From the NCBI RefSeq assembly GCF_020529025.1, contig NZ_JACNMM010000003.1, positions 62,001-126,000 of the forward strand: a stretch of 64,000 nucleotides of DNA. Reading direction: 5' to 3'. The position numbers and the translations under genes are program-made. The notes beneath the pieces were generated by a model. That model did no database searches. It was not told the origin of the DNA and saw only the letters and a program-made list of their open reading frames with translations. The stretch comes from Oceaniglobus trochenteri (GTDB lineage Bacteria; Pseudomonadota; Alphaproteobacteria; Rhodobacterales; Rhodobacteraceae). Shown here in pieces: positions 19,706 to 28,068 of this stretch (positions within the stretch are counted from its first letter, which is position 1; each line of letters begins with the position of its first letter).

Positions 19706-20474
19706 CGCCGCCGGCCTCTTGCCGAAGGCACCGCTGAAGGCCGTCAAGCCAGCCCAGCGTCGCCCCGGTATCACCCCCGGGCCGGTACTCGGCCCCAAGC
19801 GGGTTGTCCCAGCCCAGCCTGTCCAACAGTGCAAAGATATGGCGGTAATCCACCTCGCCATGGTCGGGCGGGCCCCTGTCGGGCACCGCCGCAAACTGGA
19901 CATGGCCGATCAGCGGCAAAAGCCGCTCGATCCTTCGCGACAGATCGCCCTCGCTCAGCTGCATATGATAGCAGTCGAACATCAGGCGCAGGTTCCCGGC
20001 GCCCACCTCGCCGATGATCGCCACCGCCTGGTCGGTGCTGCGCAGGAAATACCCCGGCGCAGCATGGGCATTCAGAGGCTCGATCAGAATCGTGATCCCA
20101 TGGTGGGCAGCCCGCGCGCAGGCATGGCGCAGGTTCGCCACGAAGGCGGCAGGGGCCGCCGGCCCCTCCGAGATTCCCGCCATGACATGGACATTGCCGA
20201 TACCCACCGCCGCGGCATATCCGATGGCCCGGTCGATGGCCTCCCGCGCTTCGCCGCCCCGGCCCGGCAGGGCCGAAAGGCCGTTCTCTCCCGACGCGCC
20301 GCGCGGCGTGTTCGGCTCCGGCATCTCCAACCCGGTCTCACCCAGCATCGCCGTCACCGCGTCAGGCGGCGTGTCATAGGGCCAATGACACTCCACCGGG
20401 TCAAACCCCATGACATGGGCGCGTCCCGGTTCCGGCTTGCACCTTGCCCCCGGCCACCCCCATGATCGCACCAT
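19560..20474 (-). CDS. Hydroxypyruvate isomerase-like TIM-barrel protein, ends look damaged
   Basis: The middle of this frame is clearly Hyi-like: GFDPVECHWPYDTP, VGIGNVHVMAG, the catalytic-Glu segment ITILIEPLNAHAAPGYF, LRLMFDCYHMQ, IGHVQFAAVPDRG and the second Glu in GAEYRPGG. Both ends are unusual. The first 13 or so residues do not resemble the family N-terminus (beta strand 1). After GWLDG, where Hyi proteins normally end, the frame continues about 60 Arg/Gly-rich residues into antisense of the sugar kinase. Either stop loss and N-terminal frameshift have degraded it, or there are sequence errors. Hyi interconverts hydroxypyruvate and tartronate semialdehyde. Start 20474 is tentative; 20411 is an alternative. 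Confidence 0.6.
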   Translation of the reverse strand: MVRSWGWPGARCKPEPGRAHVMGFDPVECHWPYDTPPDAVTAMLGETGLEMPEPNTPRGASGENGLSALPGRGGEAREAIDRAIGYAAAVGIGNVHVMAGISEGPAAPAAFVANLRHACARAAHHGITILIEPLNAHAAPGYFLRSTDQAVAIIGEVGAGNLRLMFDCYHMQLSEGDLSRRIERLLPLIGHVQFAAVPDRGPPDHGEVDYRHIFALLDRLGWDNPLGAEYRPGGDTGATLGWLDGLQRCLRQEAGGVSPADRGRGCAPVAGRRPGRCRVLRSAGRGPDRARDLRSAGRCPRPGR

Positions 20475-20533
20475 AGCCACCAAAAGGACCGCCGCACATG
20501 CCCGCCCCCGCCTTCACCCCCCCCCGCTGAGCC

Positions 20534-20956
20534 ATGCTCCGGATCAACGACACCATCGCCATCGAGGACTGGGAGATGAGCGAACAGTTCACCCGCGCCT
20601 CGGGGCCGGGCGGGCAGAACGTCAACAAGGTCTCCACCGCCGTCGAACTGCGGTTCGAGGCCGAACGCTCCCCCAACCTGCCCGGCCCGGTGAAGAACCG
20701 CCTGCGCCGCCTGGCCGGTCGGCGTTGGACAAAGGATGGCGCGGTCGTCCTTTTCGTCGATGAAACCCGCAGCCAGGCCCGCAACCGCGATCTTGCCCGC
20801 GACCGTCTGGCCGAACTGATCCTCGCCGCCACCAAGGCCCCGAAACGCCGCATCGCCACCCGCCCGACACTGGGGTCGAAAAAGCGGCGCCTGAAGGCCA
20901 AGAAGGTTCGCGGCACCATCAAGGCCATGCGCGGCAGTGTCTCGCCCGACGAATAG
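20534..20956 (+). CDS. arfB: Ribosome-rescue peptidyl-tRNA hydrolase ArfB
   Basis: Rescues ribosomes stalled on mRNAs without a stop codon by hydrolysing peptidyl-tRNA. 140 residues: the GGQ motif is at 26-28 (ASGPGGQNVNKVST). The basic C-terminal tail (from about 110, KKRRLKAKKVRGTIKAMRG), which enters the empty mRNA channel, is intact. It lacks the codon-recognition domain of true release factors. Separated from the Hyi-like frame by a short C-rich stretch; followed by tandem hairpins. Confidence 0.95.
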   Translation: MLRINDTIAIEDWEMSEQFTRASGPGGQNVNKVSTAVELRFEAERSPNLPGPVKNRLRRLAGRRWTKDGAVVLFVDETRSQARNRDLARDRLAELILAATKAPKRRIATRPTLGSKKRRLKAKKVRGTIKAMRGSVSPDE

Positions 20957-20964
20957 ATCCCCCT

Positions 20965-21027
20965 CCATCTTTGGTCCGAAAATATCCCGGGGGAATCGCC
21001 CGGAACGGGCGATGGGGGCTGGCCCCC
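20965..21027 (+). terminator. Tandem hairpins after arfB, with a degenerate copy of an intergenic repeat
   Basis: A diverged copy of the TTCTTGCCGAAAATACTC-type repeat (20965-20988) is followed by a perfect 8-bp hairpin (20995-21002 with 21006-21013) and a 5-bp G/C hairpin (21014-21027). No T-run follows. It probably ends arfB transcription 40-70 bp past the stop. Confidence 0.5.
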
Positions 21028-21053
21028 GTCCGCGCTTTCGCTAAGTTCCCCCC

Positions 21054-22286
21054 ATGACAGATCTTCTCGCCCGCCGCGCCGCCCGCCTTGGCCCGAATGT
21101 TCCCACCTTCTATGACCGCCCGGTGCACCTGGTGCGCGGCGAAGGTGTCTGGCTCTGGGATGATGCGGGCAAGCGCTATCTCGACTGCTACAACAACGTG
21201 CCCCACGTCGGTCATTGCCACCCCCATGTGGTCGGGGCGATCGCCCGTCAGGCGGGAACGCTGAACACCCACACGCGCTACCTGCACGAAGGCATCCTCG
21301 ACGCCCTCGACCGGATAACGGCAACCCTCTCGCACGGGCTGACCCAGGGCATCATGGTCTGCACCGGGTCCGAGGCGAACGACATCGCCCTTCGCATGGC
21401 CCAGGCAGTGACAGGCGCCACGGGGGTGATCGCCACCGACAACACCTATCACGGCAACACCACCGCCACGGCGCAGCTCTCCACACGGCGCCCGCCCATC
21501 GGTGGCTATCCGCCCCATGTGCGCCTGGTGCCCGCCCCCGAATCAGATACCGACCCCGAGGATTTCGCCGCCCATGTCCGCCGTGCCATCGCCGAACTGC
21601 AGGCGGCAGGCTTCGGCTTTTCGGGCATGATGCTCTGCCCCGTCTTCGCCAACGAAGGCTTGCCCAACATCGCGCCGGGCTTCCTTGACCCGACCGTCGA
21701 AGCGATCCGCGCCGCCGGCGGCCTTGTGCTCTGCGACGAGGTGCAGCCGGGCTTCGGGCGCTGCGGTCAGTGGTGGGGGCATGATTGGCTGGGGATCGCG
21801 CCCGATGTGGTGACCCTGGGCAAACCCATGGCCAATGGCCACCCCGTCGCCGCGACCGTGGCCAGCGAAAAGGTCATGTCGGCCTTCCGCACCGCATTCG
21901 GCTATTTCAACACCTTCGGCGGCAACCCGGTTTCGGCGGCCGCGGTCAACGCCACGCTGGACGTGATCGAAAGCGACGGCCTTGTCGCCCATGCCGCCGC
22001 CATGGGCCACCATGCCCGCCAGCGGATGCAGGCCCTCTCCCACCCCGCAATCACCGAGATCCGCGGCAACGGGTTGTTCTTCGGCGCGGTGCTGGAAGAC
22101 AACGGCCAACCCGCCACCGACCTCGCCGCGCGCATCGTCGAGGACATGAAGGATCGCGGCGTCCTGATCGGGCGCATCGGGCGGCACATGAACATCCTCA
22201 AGATGCGCCCGCCCCTGCCGATCACCGCCGAACAGATCGACCTGGCCACCGACACCCTTGCCCAGGTCCTGGCCGACCATGCATGA
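21054..22286 (+). CDS. Class III aminotransferase, phospho-lyase-like (AGXT2L type)
   Basis: 410-residue PLP enzyme, fold type I. Hallmarks: CTGSEANDIALRMAQ, the PLP-Asp motif LVLCDEVQPGFGR and the PLP lysine in VTLGKPMANGHPVA. It resembles the AGXT2L branch, whose members act as phospho-lyases on phosphoethanolamine or 5-phosphohydroxylysine rather than as true transaminases. The next gene, overlapping by 8 bp, is an APH-fold kinase. That pairing (kinase then phospho-lyase) is the main reason for the call. Alternatives: alanine-glyoxylate or omega-amino-acid transaminase. Substrate unknown. Confidence 0.88.
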   Translation: MTDLLARRAARLGPNVPTFYDRPVHLVRGEGVWLWDDAGKRYLDCYNNVPHVGHCHPHVVGAIARQAGTLNTHTRYLHEGILDALDRITATLSHGLTQGIMVCTGSEANDIALRMAQAVTGATGVIATDNTYHGNTTATAQLSTRRPPIGGYPPHVRLVPAPESDTDPEDFAAHVRRAIAELQAAGFGFSGMMLCPVFANEGLPNIAPGFLDPTVEAIRAAGGLVLCDEVQPGFGRCGQWWGHDWLGIAPDVVTLGKPMANGHPVAATVASEKVMSAFRTAFGYFNTFGGNPVSAAAVNATLDVIESDGLVAHAAAMGHHARQRMQALSHPAITEIRGNGLFFGAVLEDNGQPATDLAARIVEDMKDRGVLIGRIGRHMNILKMRPPLPITAEQIDLATDTLAQVLADHA

Positions 22287-23211
22287 GGACGAAGCCCTCG
22301 CGCTCGCCGGGGCCGCCCTGCGCCATTGGGGCGCGGGCACCGTGGCGCGCCTGATCGCCAACCGCGAGAACGCCGTTTTCGAAGTCACGCTCGCCACGGG
22401 CAGCCGGGCCGCCCTGCGCCTGCACCGGGCCGGGTACCAGACCGACGCCGCCATCCGCTCCGAACTGGCCTGGACCGAATATCTCGCACAACAGGGGTTT
22501 CCCTGCCCCAGCCCGATACGCACCGCCGAAGGCAATCTGCTGGCGCAACCGGCCTTCGGGCCGCGCGCCTCGCTTGTCGCCTGGGTCGACGCCCCGGCCA
22601 TCGGCGCCATGGGAGAGGCCTTCGCCGGCACGACCGAAGAGCACTGCCGCCTCTACCACGCCCTCGGCCAGCGCGTCGCGCAGATGCACCGCCTTTCCGC
22701 CAGGATGGCCATTCCCACCGGCTTTGAACGGCCCGCCTGGGATATCGGCGGCCTCCTGGGCAGGGCCCCCCTCTGGGGGCCCTTCTGGAACAACCCCGCG
22801 CTCAGCACCGCCGAGGCCGACCTCCTGCAACAGGTCCGGAAAACTGCCCACGCCGAACTGTCACGCCGCAACGACACCACCGGCCTGATCCACGCCGATC
22901 TTCTGCAAGAGAATATCCTGGGCCGTGCCGATCACCTTAGCATCATCGACTTCGACGATGGCGGTTTCGGCATCCACCTCTACGATCTTGGAACGGCCCT
23001 GGTGCAGCATGTCGACTGCGCCCATTTCAGCGATCTCGCCGCCGCGCTCTGCGATGGCTATGGCCGCGGCCATGACGACATGGCGCTCTTCACCCTGCTG
23101 CGCGCCCTGGCCAGCACCGGCTGGGTGATCCCCCGCCTGCCGCCCGACGATCCGCGCCAACGCACCTACGCCGAACGCGCCCTGTCGCTGGCCACCGCCT
23201 TTCTGGGCTGA
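22279..23211 (+). CDS. APH-fold small-molecule kinase (hydroxylysine/choline kinase-like)
   Basis: 310 residues from ATG 22279, inside the aminotransferase end. The catalytic loop is HADLLQENIL and the metal-binding Asp lies in IIDFDDGGFG, both standard for aminoglycoside phosphotransferase-fold kinases. The N-lobe carries a Lys-poor ATP loop. Such kinases next to, or fused with, AGXT2L-type enzymes phosphorylate an amino alcohol such as hydroxylysine before elimination of phosphate. Resistance to aminoglycosides is not implied. Ends in a repeat and hairpin, convergent with pncB. Confidence 0.88.
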   Translation: MHEDEALALAGAALRHWGAGTVARLIANRENAVFEVTLATGSRAALRLHRAGYQTDAAIRSELAWTEYLAQQGFPCPSPIRTAEGNLLAQPAFGPRASLVAWVDAPAIGAMGEAFAGTTEEHCRLYHALGQRVAQMHRLSARMAIPTGFERPAWDIGGLLGRAPLWGPFWNNPALSTAEADLLQQVRKTAHAELSRRNDTTGLIHADLLQENILGRADHLSIIDFDDGGFGIHLYDLGTALVQHVDCAHFSDLAAALCDGYGRGHDDMALFTLLRALASTGWVIPRLPPDDPRQRTYAERALSLATAFLG

Positions 23212-23217
23212 CCGGGC

Positions 23218-23261
23218 TCTTTCTTGCCTGAAATACTCCGGGGTCCGGGGTGGAACCCCGG
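23218..23261 (+). repeat. Intergenic repeat copy plus terminator hairpin
   Basis: The repeat TCTTTCTTGCCTGAAATACT (23218-23237) is a member of a family also found at 24647-24704 and 32907-32928. Directly after it, CCGGGGT and ACCCCGG (23245-23251, 23255-23261) form a 7-bp hairpin between the convergent kinase and pncB. Confidence 0.7.
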
Positions 23262-23273
23262 TCCGCCCCTGCC

Positions 23274-24566
23274 TCAGACGACCACCGCCTGCGGCTTCTG
23301 ATTGCCCACCCCGAAAACCCGCTTGTAGCGTTCGATCTCCAACCCCGGCCCCATGGCCTTGTTGGGATTGTCCGACAGTTTAACGGTGGGGCGGCCATTG
23401 GCACTGACCGCCTTGCAGACCAGGGAAAACGGCGCCAGGGCATCGCCCGGCACCAGCCCCCGGAAATCATTGGTCAGCAGTGTCCCCCAGCCGAAGGACA
23501 CCCGGACGCGGCCGTTGAACTGGGCCTGCAACTGCACGATCTTCTCGACGTCCAGACCATCCGAGAAGATGACCAGCTTCTCCCGCGGGTCCTCGCCCCG
23601 CGACTTCCACCATGCGATGGCGGTTTCCGCCCCCGTCGCCGGATCGCCCGAATCGATGCGGATGCCCGTCCAGCCCGCCAGCCAGTCGGGCGCCCCGTCC
23701 AGGAAGGGTTTCGTGCCATAGGTGTCGGGCAGGATGATCCGCAGGTTGCCCTCATGCTCCTCGTGCCAATCGGCCAGAACGTCATAGGGGGCGCGGCGCA
23801 GGGCGGTGTCCCCCTCGGCCAGGGCGGCATAGACCATGGGCAGTTCGTGCGCATTGGTGCCGATCGCCTCAAGCTCGCGGTGCATGGCGATCAGGCAGTT
23901 CGAGGTGCCGGTGAACTTCTCGCCCAGCCCCTCCTGCATCGCCTGGACACACCAATCCTGCCAGAGGAAGGAATGCCGCCGCCTCGTGCCGAAATCGGCC
24001 AGCTTCAGGTCGGGCACATCCCGCAGCCCCTCGACCTTCTCCCAAAGCTTGGTCATCGCCCGGGCATAAAGCACCTGAAGCTCGAACCGGCCCATGTCGT
24101 TCAGAACCGCCCGCCCGCGCAGCTCCATCAGCACCGCCAGCGCCGGAATTTCCCACAGCATCACCTCGGGCCACTTGCCCTCGAAGGTCAGCTCATACTG
24201 CCCGTCCCGTTTTTCCAGGTGATAGGGCGGCAGGCGCAGCGCCTCGAACCAGTCCATGAACTCGGGGGTGAACATCTGCCGCTTGCCATAGAAGGTATTG
24301 CCGCGCATCCAGGTGCTCTCGCCCCGGCTCAGCGATAATGTCCGCACATAGTCCAGCTGCTCGCGCAACTCGCCCTCGTCGATCAGGTCGGCCAGCCGGA
24401 TCGACTTGGTGCGGTTGATCAGGCTGAAGGTCACCTGGGTTTCCGGCTTGTTGCGGAACACCGACTGGCACATCAGCAACTTGTAGAAATCCGTGTCGAT
24501 CAGCGACCGGACGATCGGATCGATCTTCCATTTGTGGTTCCAGACGCGGGTGGCAATGTCGACCAT
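23274..24566 (-). CDS. pncB: Nicotinate phosphoribosyltransferase
   Basis: Makes nicotinate mononucleotide from nicotinate and PRPP in NAD salvage. 430 residues from ATG 24566, with AAGGA about 8 nt upstream. N-terminal [17 protein letters not shown] and the C-terminal [12 protein letters not shown] region are typical; [10 protein letters not shown] and RIDSGDP line the phosphoribosyl site. Length matches proteobacterial PncB (about 400-435). pncA, which supplies nicotinate, is 1.2 kb away. Divergent from argC. Confidence 0.96.
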   Translation of the reverse strand: MVDIATRVWNHKWKIDPIVRSLIDTDFYKLLMCQSVFRNKPETQVTFSLINRTKSIRLADLIDEGELREQLDYVRTLSLSRGESTWMRGNTFYGKRQMFTPEFMDWFEALRLPPYHLEKRDGQYELTFEGKWPEVMLWEIPALAVLMELRGRAVLNDMGRFELQVLYARAMTKLWEKVEGLRDVPDLKLADFGTRRRHSFLWQDWCVQAMQEGLGEKFTGTSNCLIAMHRELEAIGTNAHELPMVYAALAEGDTALRRAPYDVLADWHEEHEGNLRIILPDTYGTKPFLDGAPDWLAGWTGIRIDSGDPATGAETAIAWWKSRGEDPREKLVIFSDGLDVEKIVQLQAQFNGRVRVSFGWGTLLTNDFRGLVPGDALAPFSLVCKAVSANGRPTVKLSDNPNKAMGPGLEIERYKRVFGVGNQKPQAVVV

Positions 24567-24612
24567 GGGTTTTTCCTTCGGAAACGCCGCCCTTTGTGGC
24601 CCGATCTTGGCC

Positions 24613-24704
24613 CGAGGGGCAAGGCCCTCGTGGCAGGCGGCGGATTTTGAGTATTTGAAGCAAGAAAGAGAAGGGGCCGGTTCTTTCTTGCCGAAAATAC
24701 TCAA
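24613..24704. repeat. Pair of inverted intergenic repeats between pncB and argC
   Basis: Two repeat copies face each other (24647-24669 and 24681-24704); their ends are perfectly complementary (TTGAGTATTT and AAATACTCAA, with CAAGAAAGA and TCTTTCTTG inside), so the transcript could form a long hairpin with a loop of about 11 nt. A second perfect 6-bp hairpin, CGAGGG/CCCTCG, is at 24613-24630. The gap lies between divergent starts, so a terminator role is not obvious. Confidence 0.7.
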
Positions 24705-24792
24705 TTCCAACCGTCACACCCGCGCATCCGCCAATCTTGGCAAGAGGCGCGCAACAGGCTATCCCCCTTTGACGCAGAACAAGGAACGCATC

Positions 24793-25713
24793 ATGACGGC
24801 ACGGGTATTCATCGACGGCGAAGTTGGCACGACCGGGTTGCAGATCCGCGACCGCCTCAGCCCGCGCGATGACATCACGCTGATCTCGCTGCCCGAAGAT
24901 CGCCGCAAGGACGCCGACGCCCGGGCCGAGGCCCTGGCCGGCGCCGATGTGGCCATCCTCTGCCTGCCCGATGACGCGGCCCGCGAGGCGGTGAAGCTTT
25001 GCGCCGACACCGGCACCCGGCTGATCGACGCCAGCACCGCCCACCGCACAGATCCGGCCTGGACCTTCGGCTTTCCCGAAATGGCCCCCGGGCAAGAGGC
25101 GGCAGTGGCCGGCGCGGCCCGGGTCAGCAACCCGGGGTGCTACTCCACCTGCGCCATCGCGCTGTTGCGGCCCCTGCGCGATGCGGGGCTGCTGGCGCCG
25201 GACACGCCGATCTCGATCTTCGGGATCTCGGGCTATACCGGCGGCGGGAAATCCCTGATCGCCGAATTCGACGGCGACAGCGCCATGGGCAGCTTCGTTT
25301 ACGCCACCGGCCAGACCCACAAGCACCTGCCCGAAATCGTGACCCACGCCCAGCTTGACGCCACCCCGATGTTCATTCCCTCGGTGGGCCCCTTCGCCCA
25401 GGGGATGGTGGTGCAGATCGCGCTGCATCCGGGCATGTTCAAGGGCTCGGCGCAGGATCTGCACGCCGCCCTGGCCGATCACTATGCCAGCGGCTTCGTC
25501 CGTGTCCGCCCCCTCGCGGCACAGCAGGCGCGCGAGGAACCGCAGGCGCTGAACGGCACCAACGATCTCGAACTTGCCGTGCTGGGCGATGCCGGGAAAG
25601 GCCGTGTCGTCCTTTCGGCCATCCTCGACAACCTCGGGAAGGGCGCATCAGGCGCGGCGGTGCAGAACCTCAACCTGATGCTTGGCCTCGACCCGGCCAC
25701 GGGCCTGCGCTGA
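24793..25713 (+). CDS. argC: N-acetyl-gamma-glutamyl-phosphate reductase (type 2)
   Basis: Third step of arginine synthesis, NADPH-dependent reduction of N-acetylglutamyl phosphate. 306 residues, the shorter type 2 form. The N-terminal VFIDGEVGTTGLQI is the type 2 glycine-rich motif; the catalytic Cys is in VSNPGCYSTCA; SGYTGGGKSLI and NLGKGASGAAVQN are conserved. ATG 24793 follows AAGGAACG; the open frame extends 100 codons upstream across the repeats, which are not coding. Confidence 0.95.
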   Translation: MTARVFIDGEVGTTGLQIRDRLSPRDDITLISLPEDRRKDADARAEALAGADVAILCLPDDAAREAVKLCADTGTRLIDASTAHRTDPAWTFGFPEMAPGQEAAVAGAARVSNPGCYSTCAIALLRPLRDAGLLAPDTPISIFGISGYTGGGKSLIAEFDGDSAMGSFVYATGQTHKHLPEIVTHAQLDATPMFIPSVGPFAQGMVVQIALHPGMFKGSAQDLHAALADHYASGFVRVRPLAAQQAREEPQALNGTNDLELAVLGDAGKGRVVLSAILDNLGKGASGAAVQNLNLMLGLDPATGLR

Positions 25714-25755
25714 CGGGATGGCGGGTGGGGCGATGGCGCAGCCGAGCGCCATCCG

Positions 25756-26355
25756 TCAGACCAGCCGCACCCCCGCCTTCTCCATCGCCGTCCGCGCCGT
25801 CGCAAGCGAGCCGTCGAAATCGATGGCGCGGCAGAGATCGCTTTGCACCGTCACGTCGAAACCCAACTGCGCCCCGTCCACGGCCGAGTAGTTCACGCAG
25901 AAATCCAGCGCCAGCCCGACAAGCGTGATGGCCCCGATCCCGCGGCTGCGCAGATAGCCCTCAAGCCCCGTGGGCGTCTCGTGATCGTTCTCGAAGAAGG
26001 CCGAATAGCTGTCGATCGCGGGGTTGAACCCCTTGCGGATGATCATGTCGCCATCGGTGCGCAGACCGCGGTGAAACGCCGCGCCCTCGCTGCCCTGGAT
26101 GCAGTGATCCGGCCACAGCACCTGCGGGCCATAGGGCATCTCGGTCACGCTCATCGGGGCGGCGCCGGGGTGGCTTGAGGCGAAGGACGAATGGCCCGCC
26201 GGATGCCAGTCCTGCGACAGGATCACGGCGTCGAACCTGTCCATCAGGGCGTTGATCCCCGGCACGATCTCATCTCCGCCGGCCACGGCTAGGGCGCCGC
26301 CGGGGCAGAAATCGTTCTGCATGTCGATGACCAGAAGGGCGGATTTCGTCGTCAT
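25756..26355 (-). CDS. pncA: Nicotinamidase
   Basis: Hydrolyses nicotinamide to nicotinate and ammonia. 199 residues from ATG 26355, isochorismatase-hydrolase fold. Catalytic triad: Asp11 in LLVIDMQNDF, the Lys in MIIRKGFNP and the Cys in GLALDFCVNYSA. The metal site is in SQDWHPAGHSSF. An ATG four codons upstream is possible. Convergent with argC and divergent from trhO. With pncB it forms the Preiss-Handler entry to NAD. Confidence 0.96.
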   Translation of the reverse strand: MTTKSALLVIDMQNDFCPGGALAVAGGDEIVPGINALMDRFDAVILSQDWHPAGHSSFASSHPGAAPMSVTEMPYGPQVLWPDHCIQGSEGAAFHRGLRTDGDMIIRKGFNPAIDSYSAFFENDHETPTGLEGYLRSRGIGAITLVGLALDFCVNYSAVDGAQLGFDVTVQSDLCRAIDFDGSLATARTAMEKAGVRLV

Positions 26356-26428
26356 GGAGCCTCGCATCCGTTGCAATGCCCCCACCCTACACCTTGCCGC
26401 GCGCCGGCCAAGGGCGTATTTGCCCGCC

Positions 26429-27337
26429 ATGATCACCATCGCCGCGCTTTACCAGTTCACCCGCTTTCAAGACCCGGACGCCCTACGCGTCCCGCTGGCC
26501 GCGCTTTGTGCGGACCAGGGGATCAGGGGCATCCTGCTGCTGGCGCCCGAGGGGATCAACGGCACCATCGCGGGCAGCCGCGATGGAATCGACGCGGTTC
26601 TGGCCCATATCCGCGGCCTTCCGGGCTGCGGCGCGATGGACTGGAAGGAAAGCCAGGCCGAAACCCAGCCCTTCCTGCGCATGAAGGTTCGCCTGAAACG
26701 CGAAATCGTGACCATGGGCCAGCCCGGCGTCGATCCGGTTGCAGGCACGGGGCATTACGTCGATCCGCAGGACTGGAACGCGCTGATCGCCGCGCCGGAT
26801 GTCGCCGTGATCGACACCCGCAACGATTACGAGGTGGGGATCGGCACGTTCCAGGGCGCCGTCGATCCGCAGACCCCGACCTTCCGCGATTTCCCCGACT
26901 GGTGGGCCGCAAACAAAAACCGGTTCGAAGGCAAGCGGATCGCCATGTTCTGCACCGGCGGCATCCGCTGCGAGAAATCCACCAATTACCTGATGTCCCA
27001 GGGGGTAGACGAGGTGTTTCACCTCAAAGGCGGCATCCTGAAGTACCTTGAGGAGGTGCCCGAAGAAGATTCGCTCTGGCAGGGGGAATGTTTCGTCTTC
27101 GATCAGCGGGTGTCGGTGGGCCATGGGTTGCGGCCCGGCAGCCATGAGCTTTGCCATGCCTGCCGCCGCCCGATCAGTGACAGCGACAAGGCGCAGCCCG
27201 GGTTTGAGCCGGGTGTCTCCTGCCCGGCCTGCATCGACACGATTTCCGAAGCCGACAGGGCGCGCTTTCGCGAACGCCAGCGTCAGATCGCCCTGGCCCG
27301 CGCCCGTGGGACGCAGCACCTGGGAAGCCCGGATTAG
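26429..27337 (+). CDS. trhO: tRNA uridine-34 hydroxylase TrhO (rhodanese family, YceA)
   Basis: Oxygen-dependent hydroxylation of U34 in certain tRNAs, the first step to 5-methoxy/carboxymethoxyuridine. 302 residues. N-terminal acylphosphatase-like domain (LLLAPEGINGTIAGSR), then a rhodanese domain with catalytic Cys in FCTGGIRCEKSTNYL. A Cys pair motif near the C-terminus (CHACRRPIS, CPACIDTI) looks like a zinc ribbon. Start ATG 26429 sets the family N-terminus ITIAALYQF. Its stop overlaps the phosphatase on the other strand by 4 bp. Confidence 0.94.
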   Translation: MITIAALYQFTRFQDPDALRVPLAALCADQGIRGILLLAPEGINGTIAGSRDGIDAVLAHIRGLPGCGAMDWKESQAETQPFLRMKVRLKREIVTMGQPGVDPVAGTGHYVDPQDWNALIAAPDVAVIDTRNDYEVGIGTFQGAVDPQTPTFRDFPDWWAANKNRFEGKRIAMFCTGGIRCEKSTNYLMSQGVDEVFHLKGGILKYLEEVPEEDSLWQGECFVFDQRVSVGHGLRPGSHELCHACRRPISDSDKAQPGFEPGVSCPACIDTISEADRARFRERQRQIALARARGTQHLGSPD

Positions 27338-28068
27338 GGCAGCAGCGGCACGCGCCCCTCATCGGTGACGATGAAGCAGGATCGCCCTTCGAACACCGCC
27401 GCCGTCAGCGCCCGGCCATAGCCCGCGCCAGTGTCGAGGTCGACCCGGTTGCCGGCATGTTCGGGCTGCTCCACCGCCGTGTGGCCATGGACGATCAGCG
27501 GCCCGTGATCGCGGGTGTCGGGCAGAAAATCCTGGCGGATCCACACCAGGTCATCCTCGACCTGCCGATCCAGCGGCACGCCGGGGCGGATGCCGGCATG
27601 GACCAGGAACAGATCGTCGGTCCGGTGGGTCAGGGGCAGACCGGCAAGGAATTCCCGGTGCGCGGCGGGCACTGCCGTGCAGGCATCGCGCTGAATCTCA
27701 GCCAAATCGCGCCCCGAATCGACATCCACCCCGTACGACGCCAGCGTCGCATCGCCCCCAAGGCGCGGGTCAAGCCAGGACAGACCGCTGCGCAGCCCGC
27801 TGTCGTGATAGGCCGGATCGTCAAGATAGCCCTGGAACATCCGGTCGTGGTTGCCCTTCAGCACGATCCAGGGCGCGCCGCGGGCCATACCGGCGATCAA
27901 ATAGTCCAGCACGCCGCGGCTGTCAGGGCCACGGTCGGTCAGATCGCCCAGATGCACGATGGGGGCATCGGGGGCGTCGTGTTTCGCGCGGTCGGCGGCG
28001 ATCCGGGCGTGGGCCGCGCGCAGCATGTCAAGCTGGCCGTGGATATCTCCGATGGCGTAAAGGGTCAT
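27334..28068 (-). CDS. Metallophosphoesterase (Ser/Thr phosphatase/ApaH-like)
   Basis: 244 residues of the calcineurin-like PPP fold. Metal motifs in order: GDIHGQ, GDLTDRGPDS, GNHDR, and the C-terminal HAG and HGH (VHGHTAVEQPEH). Such small proteins act as protein phosphatases or dinucleoside polyphosphate hydrolases; sequence alone does not decide. ATGA overlap with the alpha/beta hydrolase upstream means the two are co-translated. Cytoplasmic, no signal peptide. Confidence 0.92.
   Translation of the reverse strand: MTLYAIGDIHGQLDMLRAAHARIAADRAKHDAPDAPIVHLGDLTDRGPDSRGVLDYLIAGMARGAPWIVLKGNHDRMFQGYLDDPAYHDSGLRSGLSWLDPRLGGDATLASYGVDVDSGRDLAEIQRDACTAVPAAHREFLAGLPLTHRTDDLFLVHAGIRPGVPLDRQVEDDLVWIRQDFLPDTRDHGPLIVHGHTAVEQPEHAGNRVDLDTGAGYGRALTAAVFEGRSCFIVTDEGRVPLLP

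Noticed and set aside
22279-23211. Aminoglycoside resistance gene
   Set aside because: APH fold alone does not imply resistance; overlap with a PLP enzyme gene points to metabolism.
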